DNA of 64,000 nt from the NCBI RefSeq assembly GCF_030704535.1, contig NC_081815.1:9456001-9520000 (forward strand), read 5' to 3'. Position numbers and translations under genes: made by a program. This DNA is from Vitis vinifera. Taxonomy: Eukaryota > Streptophyta > Magnoliopsida > Vitales > Vitaceae. The notes under the pieces are model-generated. The model was not told where the DNA came from and ran no database searches. It was given only the letters and a program-made list of their open reading frames with translations. Below are positions 1 to 11,800 of this stretch, in pieces (positions within the stretch are counted from its first letter, which is position 1; every line of letters starts with the position of its first letter).

Positions 1-164
1 CTGATTCTGCATGAGAATTAATTACATGACAAAAGGTTGGAAAATAAAAAAGAGAATAGTAGATGTTCCTCGATGTCACAGAAATGCTACTTCAAGAGTG
101 GCTCATTGGCATTCCGGAGGTTTTCATCTTCTTCAGATTGAACCTGTAGAAAGCTTCCGGATGA

Positions 165-3100
165 TCACCCCTGAAACAGCTCTCTCAACATAATAATGGG
201 GAATGGTTTTTGCAATGGTGGCTTCTTAATTGATAGTACCTGAGAAACTTGCCTCATGTTTGGCCGACATTGGGGATTCACATGCTGGCACGCAAATGCT
301 AGCTTCACAGCAAACACAACTTTCTCACTCATTTGATCTATGGGAGGTGGGAGGCGTTGGTCTATTACATCCTTCAACAACAAAGAATCAGCCACTGCTC
401 TAACTGATGATGATGATGATGATGATGCTGATGCTGATGCTGAAGAAGATGACAGGGATGAGATGAGATCACCAGGATGCCTTCCCATGATCACTTCCAA
501 TGCCACCACCCCAAAGGTATAAACATCGGTCTTGTTATTCACTTGGGTGGTGTAAGCAAGCTCTGCAACATAAACATCGCCAATCCTACACTTGATTTTT
601 ACAAGAGCAATCACACACTTGAAGCAATGACAACTTAATTACCTGGAGCACTATACCCAAAGGTGCCTGCGAAGGAGGTCCAATTGGATTATGAGTCTGG
701 CTTTAAAAGCCTTGCTGTGCCGAAGTTTGATACATGAGCCTCATATTGAGAGTCCAGTAAAACATTTTTACTGGATATGTCCTTGTGAATAATAGGGGGT
801 GAACAATCATGATGCATATAAGATAATGTCTCCACCACACCTTTCACTATATTTAGCCTCCTACTCCAATCCAACCTAATTGCTTCTTCCTCGTTGCTTA
901 GAATGTTTCTTAGGCTTCCCTTCTCCATCAGCTTATAGACCAAAAACGAGTGCCTTGCATGTGAGCAATAGCCATAAAACTTCACAATGTTGCGATGTCG
1001 AATTTCTGTTAAGGCCCGAATTTCACTTGTAAAAGCTGTCACACTAGTACTACTCATCTCACCATCTTGTGGAGGGTGAAGCTTTTTCACAGCAACAACC
1101 CGACCAGTTAGGAGATCAGCCTTATAAACTGTGCCATGTCCTCCACTCCCAATACAATATTTAGAGTTGAAGTCCTCAGTCACCTCAATGATATCTTGAT
1201 ACAATATCTCTCCATCATGACCCCATATTGCAAATAGATTTTCACATGGTGTTTCACTGGACTTGCTTTTTCTGTTCCTTACTCTCTAGTACAGGGTAAA
1301 ATAAATTCCCATGGAAATGCATAGAAGAAATAAGGAGCTGGAGATAATCAAAATCATAGACCTATTGTTCTTCTTTCATGTGAATGGGATACGGGGCTTC
1401 ATACCAGTGACATTGCCACATAAACCATCATTGTTTATGAATGCCTCAAATGGAGCCTCCTGGAAAGCTTTGATGTCGGGGAGAGGTCCCTCCAAGTGAT
1501 TAGAGGATAAATCAACAGATGTCAAACTCAACATATCTTCAAAAGTGGATGGGATGGAACCAAAGAGTTCATTGTGGGAGAGATTCAATGCTTCTAAGCG
1601 TTGTAATTCTGCAAGCTGTGGTGGTATTTTCCCATTCAGCATATTTTGACTGAGATCGAGACTTTGAAGAGAATGTATGTTCCCGATCTCATCAGGAATG
1701 CTATCCCCAAATTCATTCTTGCTCAAGTTCAAGAAGAATACTTTAGAAAGTTTTCCCAGTTGTTTGGGAATTGAACCACTTAAGTTGTTTGATGCCAAGC
1801 TAAGATGCTCAAGATTAACAAGATTTCTCACTTCCCAAGGAATGTTGCCTGAAAGGTGGTTGTCGCTTAACGCCAAATGGAACATTGAGGTTAGCTTACC
1901 CAATTCTCTAGGGATTTTCCCAAGTAGATGATTCGAGGAGAGGTCAAGTTGATGCAGCTGAATTGCTTCCCCAAGTTGAGCTGGTAAGACACCAGAAAGA
2001 TTGTTGTTGGAGATTTTTAGGCTTGTTAAGCTATGGCACTGGCCCCATTCCGGAGAAAGCTCACCATACAAATTGTTGTAACTCAAATCCATATAACTCA
2101 AGTTTGGGTATACACCAAAAGCTTCAATTATGTTTCCTCTAAGTTGGTTTTGTTCGAGCCTAACTTAGACTAAGCTAGTGCAAATTCTCAAGCTTGTTGG
2201 AATAGGACCAGTGAAATTGTTGACCAAGGCTGTAAAATTTTCAAGTCCTCCACCTAGGCATATTTGCTGAGGTAAATGGCCAGTGAAATTATTCTCACCT
2301 AATTGCAAAGATTTCAAATGTATGAGATTATCCATTTCTAGAGGGATAGAGCCAGAAAGTTTGTTATGATGAAGGGACAAATGGGTTAAGTTCATCAAAT
2401 TTCCTATGGAAGGAGGAATGGGACCACTGAGATTGTTGATTGATAACACAAGATCATTAAGAGATCTTAACAATCCAATTTCCTGAGGAATGGAACCAGA
2501 AAGGTTGCTCTTATAAAGATACAAACAGGTTAAATTCCTTAAGTTTCCTATGGAAGGAGGGATTGGACCTTCGAGATTGTTGATTGACAAGTCAAGACAA
2601 TTAAGAGATCTTAACAACCCAATTTCTTGAGGTATGGAACTAGAAAATTTGTTATCATTAAGGAATAAAGAGGTTAAGTTCCTCAAGTTTCCTATGAAAG
2701 AAGGGATGTGACCACTGAACTTGTTGATTGACAAAACAAGATCATTAAGAGATCTTAACAATCCAATTTCCTGAGGAATGGAACCAGAAAGGTTGTTCTC
2801 ATAAAGAAACAAACTGGTTAAATTCCTTAAGTTTCCTATGGAAGGAGGGATTGGACCTTCGAGATTTTTTATTGACAAGTCAAGACTATTAAGAGATCTC
2901 AAGAATCCAATTTCTTGAGGAATGGGGCCAGAAAGATTGTTAGTATCAAAGCACAAAGTGATTAACTTCGTCAAGTTTCCTATGGATTGAGGGATGAGTC
3001 TGACAAAGACATTATATGACAAAAAAAGTTCTTCAAGAGACCTCAACATTCCAATTCCATATGGAATATCACCGGAGAGGGCATTGATAGACAAGCTAAG

Positions 3101-3540
3101 GAAGGTGAGCTTGGAAAGGTAGGTGATGTTAGAGGGGATTGTTTTGTAGAATGAGTTTTTTTGAAGATTGAGATAGAGTAGGTCAGGGAGAGATGAAAAA
3201 TCGAGATTGTAGAGTGTACCTCTTAGACCACAACTACTAAGATTTAGGTGGGAGATGGTTCCTGCAGGATTGTTGCAAGTAACTCCAAACCAATGATAGC
3301 AAGGATTGCTTCCGGACCAAGAAGAGAGGAAGGACTGGGATTGAATATCAAGACTGCTTTTCCATGTTAGAAAGGAGAGTGCTTCCTGTCCCTGTTTAAT
3401 GGTAGAGGCAGAAGCACATGGAAAGGAGACATGGAATAATGATATTGAATAAAGGGGGAAAAGAAGAAAGATTAAGAAGCTAGGAATGATGGTAATTGTA
3501 GGGGGAGTGAGAAATAGGATGTAGGATATTCAGAGGCCAT
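165..3540 (-). pseudogene. LRR receptor-like kinase pseudogene (MIK2-like, LRR-XII/XI type)
   Basis: The reading frame encodes, in order, a hydrophobic signal peptide, an LRRNT cap (WSGSNPCYHWFGVTC), about 20 plant LRRs (GxIPxxIGNLxxL), a transmembrane stretch near 1300-1370, and a Ser/Thr/Tyr kinase. Intact relatives are plasma-membrane receptor kinases that perceive cell-wall or peptide signals. An 80-nt intron with GTAATT donor (642) and TTGCAG acceptor (563) splits the kinase just after the APE-region proline, as is usual in this family. Lesions seen: loss of one T in the TTT at 3512-3514, shifting the signal peptide frame after residue 9; in-frame stops TAA 2165-2167, TGA 1376-1378, TAG 1286-1288 and TAA 689-691. 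The DFG motif reads NFG (VSNFGTARL), so the Mg-binding Asp is lost, and HRD reads HKD. All pieces between the frameshift and the intron share one frame, so decay is recent and mainly by point mutation. Terminal stop TGA at 165-167. Confidence 0.92.
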
Positions 3541-3577
3541 TGTTGGATGGATGGAAATGAAAGGATATTCAAGGACT

Positions 3578-3585
3578 TATTTATA
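3578..3585 (-). promoter_or_regulatory. Candidate TATA box of the receptor kinase pseudogene
   Basis: TATAAATA reads on the minus strand 38 nt before the ATG at 3540. This is a short but plausible distance that would give a very short 5' leader. Its survival suggests that promoter loss was not what inactivated the gene. Confidence 0.45.
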
Positions 3586-4765
3586 CGCTCAAACTCAAAT
3601 ATGCCTCCAACATTTCCATTAGTTGTGTTGATATCCCATCGCCAATTAAAGCATTTGGAAAGAAATCATATACATGTCCAAGCTTAATTAAATTAATTTA
3701 CTTTATTTTTATTGAAATGCTCTTAGTTTTCTGTTAAAACTTGCACACACAAAATCAGTACAAATTTTCCTTTCATGCAAAATAATTAGAAATATTCCTT
3801 ATAAAAAATTATAAACTTATCAAAAAGGAAAATAGTACAAATTTAAGATTAAATATTGCTTATTATAGAAAAGAATTGTTTGATTCGTTAAGTTTCATTT
3901 TAAAATATTTTGAAATGTCTTTAAGTATATATTCAAATAATAACTTGTCTTAAATTAATTATCAATTAAAATAATTTATTTTTGTTGTTTATTATGATTT
4001 CTATGTTGTCAATTAAAATTGACAGATACTAATTTTCATTAAAACATCTGCATTATTCAATAGATAAGAAAAGTCACTGTATCACTCATTCTTATCCACA
4101 ATTGCTCTAGAGGACTCTAGACCAAAGTGGCCCGTGCCAATGACACTTCTGTCTTTGACTAAGATATTTGCTTCATGGTATTAAGCGAAGAGGCATGTCT
4201 TCAATAGTGGATTCAATTTTATTTTATTTTATTTTTTAAACTAAATATTGTGAAAAATGATATGTACTTCAAAATATAAATTTTGTTATTTATCGTTTTA
4301 AATAATACTACGTTCCTCCTATTCAGCTTTTAATTTAAGAAAAATGAAAACAGATGCCATCATTTCTATAGAATGATAATGAATTTGTTGAGATTCATTT
4401 ATCTATGAGATAGTTTTTGGTTCAGGGAATCATGTAAATACGCATTAACTAAAAGAAATATTTTTTTTTCTTTTTAGTTTAATAAGTCAAATGAGCTAAT
4501 AATTTTCCAGAAATCTTTTAATATCATTTTTTCACTCTTTCATATTTTCATATTTATTGGATTTAATTGTTTGTAGGAACTTTGTACTAATAATAATATA
4601 TAATTAATGAAAGAAAATTTAATATAAAAATAAATATGTAATAAATAAATTTAAAATCTTAGGATATAAGATTTTATATATTTATGATAAATAAAATATT
4701 TATTTATTTATTAAACATCCATATTTGAAATATTATAGATGATGCATAAGAATTAGATCCTACAT
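3586..4765. other. A+T-rich intergenic DNA, no gene seen
   Basis: Low-complexity A+T-rich sequence with short open stretches only. I see no protein motif, RNA gene or clear repeat boundary here. Confidence 0.6.
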
Positions 4766-5495
4766 CAAGGATAAAAATATCGGTAATTATGAATATATCG
4801 AATCGGTACTTTGATTTTCTGAATATATCAGAGATATATCGACGGATAATTTGATACAAAATATTGATGGGTTTAAAATGGATCAAAATATAAAAGTGAA
4901 AAATAAACAATAAAAAAAATAAAAAGTAAAAAAGAAACTCTTAGAAATGAAATTAGAAGTATAATAGACATATAGACATTTTAAAGTTATATATATATAT
5001 ATATATATGATATAATTTATCATATTTGATAATAATATTGTATGTGTCGATAAAAAATATAATTTTTATTAGTGTACATTGATTATTAAATTATATTAAA
5101 TATTATTCCATTATAATATTATAATATTCAATTATAATATATTTAATATTAAAATTATGGTACATTTAATTCAATTTTATTAAATAATATAAAATAAATG
5201 ATGATAAATATATAATTTTTTTAATATTTAATTAATATATTAATGATATTAAAAACACTATGAAGAAAAATATCATGATAATTCTTATATTTTTGTTAAT
5301 TAATTAAAAAAATTATTTAATTATAAAATAATTATAATTAATTTGTTCTTTAAAGTATTCTTTTAATATTTTATTTATATGATAATGTTTACTATATATA
5401 TATATTTGATGCAAATTATTTATCAAATGGTAAATTTGCCCCTAGTGGTGGGTCGAGGTGCTTGCCAAACGATTTGTTTGGGGTTTACAAGTAAA
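4766..5495 (+). mobile_element. hAT-like non-autonomous element, copy A (3' end lost)
   Basis: It begins with CAAGGATAAAAATATCGG, matching the left end of the complete copy at 57546. It continues with the same A+T-rich body (ATGATATTAAAAACACTATG near 5241) and ends in the tRNA-like tail region (GGTGGGTCGAGGTGCTTGCC ... TTTGGGGTTT near 5450-5490). The right terminal repeat is absent or unrecognisable, so no target-site duplication can be assigned. No coding sequence. Confidence 0.6.
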
Positions 5496-6633
5496 CATAT
5501 AAATGACCTATTATCAACTTATAATTGTAACAAATTTTATTAGTTGATTAAATATCAACTCATTATATCTTTTACTAATATACATATATTTAATAAGTAA
5601 AAATATACAAATTCCTTCCTTTTAACAATAAATATTGGAGCATAATAAAACAATATGAATATAAGTAAATTGATAGATGTACTTAATATTGTGCTACAAA
5701 TTATAAAAATGTATCAAAATCCCTAAAATAAAATAATATGCACATTATTAATAAATAATTTACAACCATATACATAATATAAACTTTAAATATTTAAAAA
5801 TTTAGTTGGACTATCGACCTTTAACTCAAGCATAATTTCAAGCCCAAATAATAAGAAAATTAAGTAAATGTAATTATTACAACAATTGAATTTCATGTTT
5901 GGATAGTAGATTTTGAAAATACTTTTATCCACATTAAATTAAGAAAAAAGACGAACCTCCCTCCTCCTTTTAAGTTAAGTTTAGAAGTATAAGATATATG
6001 CACTTTTAAAATTTTCATTTCAAGTCGAATTACTATTTATTAACATTTGTGAAACTCTCACCAAATCAAATCATATAAGTTATTCAAACTCATATGAATT
6101 TTTCTATGTTATTATCACATCCCATCAATATTTTTAGAATTAGACCGAACATTGAACTGAAAAAATTATTCATTCATGATTTACTAATCGAATCGATAAT
6201 TAAACTATGATTGAACCGATGATAATAATATAATTTTATATAAATTTAAAATAATTATAAAAAATTATATATATATATATATATAATCAAAATTTTCAAT
6301 AATATTTCATTTTTATATTTTATATATTAAATTAAATTATAAAGATAATATAAATATATTAATATTTTTTATTAAATAGAACATATATAATATTTAACTA
6401 TAAAAATATATTTAAGATGAAAAGAAAATGATAGTATTTAATTTGATATCCTCACGTCAAAGCAAGAGACGAAGGGCATTTAAAATGACATTCAAGTTGG
6501 GCCACTAATGTTGTTGGCAAGTGCAGCAAGGCCCCGCCAAGACGACCCTTTAATTCTTGGTGGGCAGGTGGGTCCACTCTCATCCCCATCCTCCTCACCA
6601 CCTCACAAGTCGTGTCACCAATGCAAAATCCAA
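5496..6633. other. A+T-rich intergenic DNA with a small tandem duplication at its end
   Basis: No gene recognised. At the right edge a unit of about 72 bp starting CTCATCCCCATCCTCCTCAC occurs twice (about 6579-6650 and 6651-6722). The duplication overlaps the left end of the next hAT-like copy and blurs that boundary. Short open frames across it are by-products of the repeat. Confidence 0.55.
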
Positions 6634-8490
6634 CAAGGATAAAAATATATCTCATCCCCATCCTCCTCACCGCCTCACCAGCAATGTCAACAATGCAAAA
6701 TCCGATCATAATCACAAATATATTACTACTTCGATTTTATAGATATGTTAGATATATTGATGAATATTTTGACATAAAATATTCGCGAGTCTAAAATTGA
6801 TCAAACCTTTAAAAAATATCAATTTTATTGGTATACATTAATTATTAAATTACATCAAATATTATTCAATAATAATATTATAATATTCAAATATAATATG
6901 TTTAATTTTAAAATATATTTAATATTAAAATTATGATATATTTAATTCAATTGTAATAAATAATATAAAATAAATGATGATAAATGTATAATTTTTTAAC
7001 ATTTAATTAATATATTAATGATATTAAAAACACTATGTAGAAACTTATTATGATAATTTTTATATTTTTGTTAATCAATTAAATGAAAAATCTTCATTTA
7101 ATTATAAAATGATTATAATTAATTTCTTCTTTAAAATATTCTTTTAATATTTTGTTTATATGATAACGTTTAACATATATATATATTGTTAGCTCAAGGG
7201 TTCTCCTAATCGGGTTTTGATGATAACAAACCATAGTTAAGTGACTAATTGGTTTAATGTTTAAGAATCTCAGGTATAAACTCGAAAATTCATCAAATGA
7301 CCAAATGGATACAAGATTGAGACGTTTGGAAGACTTGTGATCATAGGAAACTAATGTAAGATGAATGCATGAGTGCACTTAGGATTTTCACACGTTTCAT
7401 GCATCTTAGAAAACTCGGTTTATTATTTAAAACTTCGATTTCATTAAAACCCGAGTTTTTAACTAATGTACCTTAAACAAAATGTTTTATAATTAGCTTA
7501 ATAATTCACCTAAAGACCTTGCCTAAGTGTTAGAAAAGAAAGGAATTAAAAAAAATAGGTTTTCGGGGCCAAAAAGGCTCAACCAATCGAGGTTATGGCC
7601 AATTGGCTCAACCGATTGAGGAACCGATCGACCGGTTGTGCTCGTTCGGTTGAGGATTGGTCGAGGGATGCCAAAGACTTTCTCTCTTTCCCAGTGGCCT
7701 TCTCTTCCCGGTCTAGGACCGGTCGAGGCAACGATAACCTGTCAAGCATTAAATGCTCCAACGGCTAATGAACCGGTCGACCCCTAGCTCGACCGGAAGA
7801 GGTTACCTTTTGCTGTTTTTGACTCCCGAGCTTAGAAACCTATAAATTGAGAGCTCCACTTCATTTATTGATAAGAGAACACTTGCATTCAATAGTCTAC
7901 CTACTTGTTCTTGATCAAAAAGCTCTCATTTCTTTCATAGTGCATTAAATCACCACTTGCATATCCTTTAGTGCACTCTTGTGTGTCATCCTAGCTTTGT
8001 CTTGTATTTGAGATATCCTTAAGCTAGGTTGATGGATTATTTCTTGTACAAATCTGAGTGTTAAAGCCTTCAAGAGGTTTGAATCTTGAAAAGATTATGT
8101 AAGAGCCCATTGGAGTCGGAATCCAAGTGTAAGAAAATTGAAAGCTTGGTTAAAGCTTCAAGTTAGTGAAACCTTCACTCGGTTAGGAGATTGAGGAGAG
8201 TGGACGTAGGCAAGGAAGTGTTGAACCACTATAAACCCGAGTTTGAATTCTCTAATTCTATTTCTTTATTTTGCTTATATTGTGTTTGAATTTGTTGTGA
8301 TTGAAAAAAATTTTAAAAACCCAATTCACCCCCCTCCCCCCCCTTTTGGGTGTTTTTCTTAATTAAGCATAACCTTTGTTTTCTCATATGTTTGATGCAA
8401 ATTATTTATCAAGTGCTAAACTTGCCATTAATGGTGGGTTGAGGTGCTTGCTAAACATTTTGTTTGGGTTTGAGTCCCCTCAGCAATATA
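6634..8490 (+). mobile_element. hAT-like non-autonomous element, copy B, split by a solo LTR
   Basis: Same family as copy A and the complete copy C: left end CAAGGATAAAAATAT, shared A+T-rich body (ATGATATTAAAAACACTATG near 7017), then the body is interrupted at 7187 and resumes at about 8390 with TTTGATGCAAATTATTTATC, identical to the matching part of copy A. The tail GGTTTGAGTCCCCT near 8466 is a degenerate B-box-like sequence. The right terminus is missing beyond about 8490, where Copia-derived sequence begins. Confidence 0.65.
7187..8386 (+). mobile_element. Solo LTR (Copia-like), nested in hAT-like copy B
   Basis: A 1,200-bp segment starts TGTTAGCTCAAGGG and ends TTTTCTCA, so it has TG...CA ends. 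It is flanked by TATAT (7182-7186) and TATGT (8387-8391), a 5-bp target-site duplication with one mismatch. The continuous host sequence can be read from copy A. A TATAAAT box lies near 7842, and the end region contains ATTCACCCCCC. No internal retrotransposon region or second LTR is present, so it is best read as a solo LTR left by recombination. The Copia/SIRE-like assignment rests on general resemblance only. Confidence 0.7.
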
Positions 8491-8809
8491 TGAATACAAT
8501 CCAATCTAGAATAAAAATCTATATATATGAATACACAATATTTCAATCAAATAAAAATCTTATAGGGTATACAACCCAATCTAGAGAATCAAAATGCATG
8601 AATCATATCTAATAATATTAATTCATTTAATTGAATTAAATACAATCAATTACATTCAATATTTGAATAATTAATCAAATTCATTCATCCCCTAGGGCCA
8701 TGGGATGAGAACAAATTACCCTACAAATAGAGTTAACAACCTAGAACATATTTACCACACCTTAGAACAGATCTAACATGCTAGAACTATCCTAGGCTTT
8801 GATACTAGT
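8491..8809 (-). mobile_element. Stub of Copia internal region with primer-binding site
   Basis: On the minus strand the LTR end at 8810 is followed by TAGTATCAAAGCC (about 8795-8807), a degenerate form of the initiator-Met primer-binding site TGGTATCAGAGC. About 300 bp of A+T-rich leader follows with no gag left. The fragment stops where hAT-like copy B resumes. Confidence 0.5.
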
Positions 8810-10501
8810 TGTTGGGAACCTAGGATTACTCTATTCCCATGTCTTGGATCTTGTAGGGTGCATGCATTTATCCTTAGGGTTCTCTAGATTTAACGCAATA
8901 GAAAATAATGACTTCAAAAATCATTGTAGAATAAAGATTTAGAGATTTGAAACTCATACTTGTGATCTAGATATTCCCAGATCAAAATCCATATGTTGAA
9001 TAACATGTCTAGAAAAACTAGAGAGTTTATCTTTTCATGTTGCTACCCACGTGCTTGTCCCATGTGATTCTTATGTACGTGACCTATGTGCATCCCATGT
9101 GGTGCTCGTGCACAAAACCTGTGCATGTCCCATGTGCTATAGCCCTACATCCAAAGAGGTCTCGTACACCCAAAATCTTCTGCCCGATGACTCAAACCAT
9201 AATCTTATCACTCCAAAGTGTGGGCTTTGGAAAGAAGGAGGCTATGACGCTCTCTCTCTAGGTGGAAGGCAACGGTCACCAAAAGTCATTAGGAAATCCT
9301 AACCTATAAAGGGATATTTATAGGGTTACCCGTTGGGCTTAAGTGACTTAATCTCATTAAGACTTGGGCCATTTAATTTAGCTCAAAATGGGTTCTAATT
9401 GATTAATTAATCACATAGCGCTATCTAATTAAACAATTAGCCCAAAATAGAGACCTTTATTATCCCTCATGTAGCTATGCGAAATTACCAAAACGCTCTT
9501 ATGCACAAAAATGAACCTAAAGTCAATCCAACCCTCATAAATTGTGTCATCATGGTATATGAGCTTAGAGGGGGATCACTAGGACTCATAGAGTTTTAGC
9601 TCCCTCGAAATCTAATTCCGGAGTCGATTCAACATTCCACTAAAAATAATCAATTGCACTCTAATTTTCTATGTAAATAACAATGAGACGAAACTCGAAG
9701 TTCGTAACCTACTATCCACTACATGTAGACTCCTCATAAACTGGTGTTTGTAATTTAACAAGGTAGTGTTATCACTTATCAAAATTACATCTCCAATCAT
9801 TGAGTTACAGATCCCACTTACTATGTGATCAATTGACATATTCTAGCTCTAAGGAGCACATGTTAAATTCCACTAAATAAACTACTGTGACCACATATTT
9901 CATTATTACGTGTCATTTAAATCACCTAAGGGGACGCATTGTCTCAATCCTATTAAATATCATGGTGCCTCTATTGAGAATACTTGTTATCGCTTACCTC
10001 CATCAACAGTGACCCAATCCATAAGGATATATGACCACTTTAAGATCTCACCCATAAGTCAAAGTCTCCTGCTGATTTTGGAACAGACTCAATATCCTCT
10101 CAATGTTGAGAGTTCATATAGTATAGTAACTTGGTGAATCATGACAATTAATAGTCTTACGTCATGATTCACTATAGGTCCTATCTATCATGCATCACAT
10201 ATACTATTGCACTCACTATGGGAAACCCATCTCGATGGCTAAGTAGATCCATCACTCCAACTAGAAGATAGTGCATTACAGTCTCCATTGGATTGCCCAA
10301 ATCCATGAATTGATTGTGGACAACTTATCTACTTACAAGAAACCCATGACTTGTATCTTATGTGTAACTCTTAATGCACTCAAGTCATATACAATATAAG
10401 AGACATGGATCGAATGCTCAAATTAATGCCAATACATCAAAGGGATAGTTAAGTCTAACTTTGTTACATTATGTCTTGTCTTTAGTGGTTCAATCCCAAC
10501 A
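8810..10501 (-). mobile_element. Copia-type LTR, minus strand (truncated element)
   Basis: The segment is bounded by TGTTGGGA and TCCCAACA, the inverted termini typical of Copia LTRs, and is about 1.69 kb long. The primer-binding-site-like sequence beside the 8810 end shows that it is the 5' LTR of an element running toward lower coordinates. No pol sequence survives. The element interrupts a plus-strand Copia reverse transcriptase that begins again at 10502. Short open frames around 9040-9300 and 9910-10137 have no recognisable domain. Confidence 0.65.
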
Positions 10502-11520
10502 ACTAATGCTCTTCATCTCAATCAAAACAAATATATATACATGATCTTCTTGTTCGCACCAACCTAATGGACTCTAAGCTTGCTTCAACACTTGGTGCAT
10601 CAGGCAAAACCTTATCTCTCCACGATGGTGTACCATTTGAAGACCCCGCTTTGTATCTAAGTATTGTCGATGCACGTCAATATGTAACTTATCAGGCCAG
10701 ACATCTCCTTTGTTGTCAACAAGGCTTCTGGCACAAACAAGCGATGTCCATTGGATGGTTGTGAAACGAATCCTACGCTACCTGAAAGGCACCTCTTCAT
10801 TTGGCCTTCACATCGATCTCATGAAACCTTATCCTTCGCTGAATCTTTCCTTTGTCCTTCCCTGGAGACGGAACTTTCTTAAACTACGGAGTTTCACCGC
10901 TGTAACCATCCGACTGTACGTGTGACTATGTATCCCCCAACCTCTTTGGCACTCCAAACATATACTGATGAAGATTGGGCTTCCTACCTTGAGACAGGAA
11001 GAGCACTAATGGATATTGCATCTTCCTCAAACCAAACCTCATTTCCTAGATCGACTTCAAATAAATGAAGCACTATCTCCCGGAGTAGCGCCGAATCTGA
11101 ATACTGGGGCATCGCCAGAGTCACCTTTGAGCTTATCTAGATTCAGTCCATCTTGAAGGAACTTTTCATATCAACTTTTGCACTCACTCATTTGGTGTGA
11201 CAATCAAAGTGCGACACATCTAGCAAATAATCCTGTTTTTCATGCCTGTTCCAAACACATAGATCTTGATCTCCATTTTGTAAGAGAAAGAGTGCTCTCG
11301 AAGGATCTTAGCATTCACTATATTATGTCTTCTAATCAAATAGTCGATATATTCACCAAATACCTTCCAAGCTCTCAGTTTATCAACTTCAGGACCAAAC
11401 TCTCCATAATTTCCAAACCTATGAGCTTGCGGGGATCATCGTCTACCAGAAACTGCAGCTGAAGAACATTCAAGAACCCACGTCTGAAGCTGCAAGAAAG
11501 TTACAAAACGGCTTCTCTTC
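10502..11520 (+). pseudogene. Ty1/Copia pol remnant (end of RT and RNase H)
   Basis: Conceptual translation shows the end of a Copia reverse transcriptase (LHLNQNKYI, then KTLSLHDGVPFEDPALYLS, RILRYLKGTSSFGLHID) and the C-terminal RNase H (WCDNQSATHLANNPVFHA, SKHIDLDLHFVRERVLSKD, IVDIFTKYLPSSQF). Several frameshifts are visible, for example a TA gain near 10535 and one after 10700. The 5' two-thirds of pol are absent. It is inactive, in the same orientation as the SCPL exon downstream. Confidence 0.85.
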
Positions 11521-11800
11521 TGTTAGTTAAAGATCGTTTAACAGTTATAGAATTAGGTGATCAGTTAAAGCACAGTTGAAGTTAGTAAGTACAACTGTAA
11601 GGTATTTAGTTCAAAGCATATAAGACCTAATCGTGTTCAGTTAAAGAAGTGTAAAGAATATATGAAAAACAAAGAAATAAAAAGGCTCCAATATTTTCTT
11701 CCAATATCTATCTTCAAACTTTTCATTTCTAAATAATTTAATCTCTTCTTTCTCGATATTATGTGCACCCAACCAAATTCTTTGGTGGAAACGTTGAAAT
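11521..11800 (+). mobile_element. Probable 3' LTR (part) of the plus-strand Copia remnant
   Basis: TGTTAGTTAAAGATCG follows directly after the Copia RNase H end, where a 3' LTR should start. The same sequence occurs at 51737 in the second duplication copy. The far end of the LTR is not clear; TATGTGCA near 11760 is one candidate. Confidence 0.45.

Noticed and set aside
340..522. Asp-rich plus-strand frame at the window start
   Set aside because: It is the antisense of the Ser-rich loop in the receptor kinase pseudogene.
10567..10925. Independent host gene with reverse transcriptase-like motifs
   Set aside because: The pieces are frameshifted segments of one Copia pol remnant.
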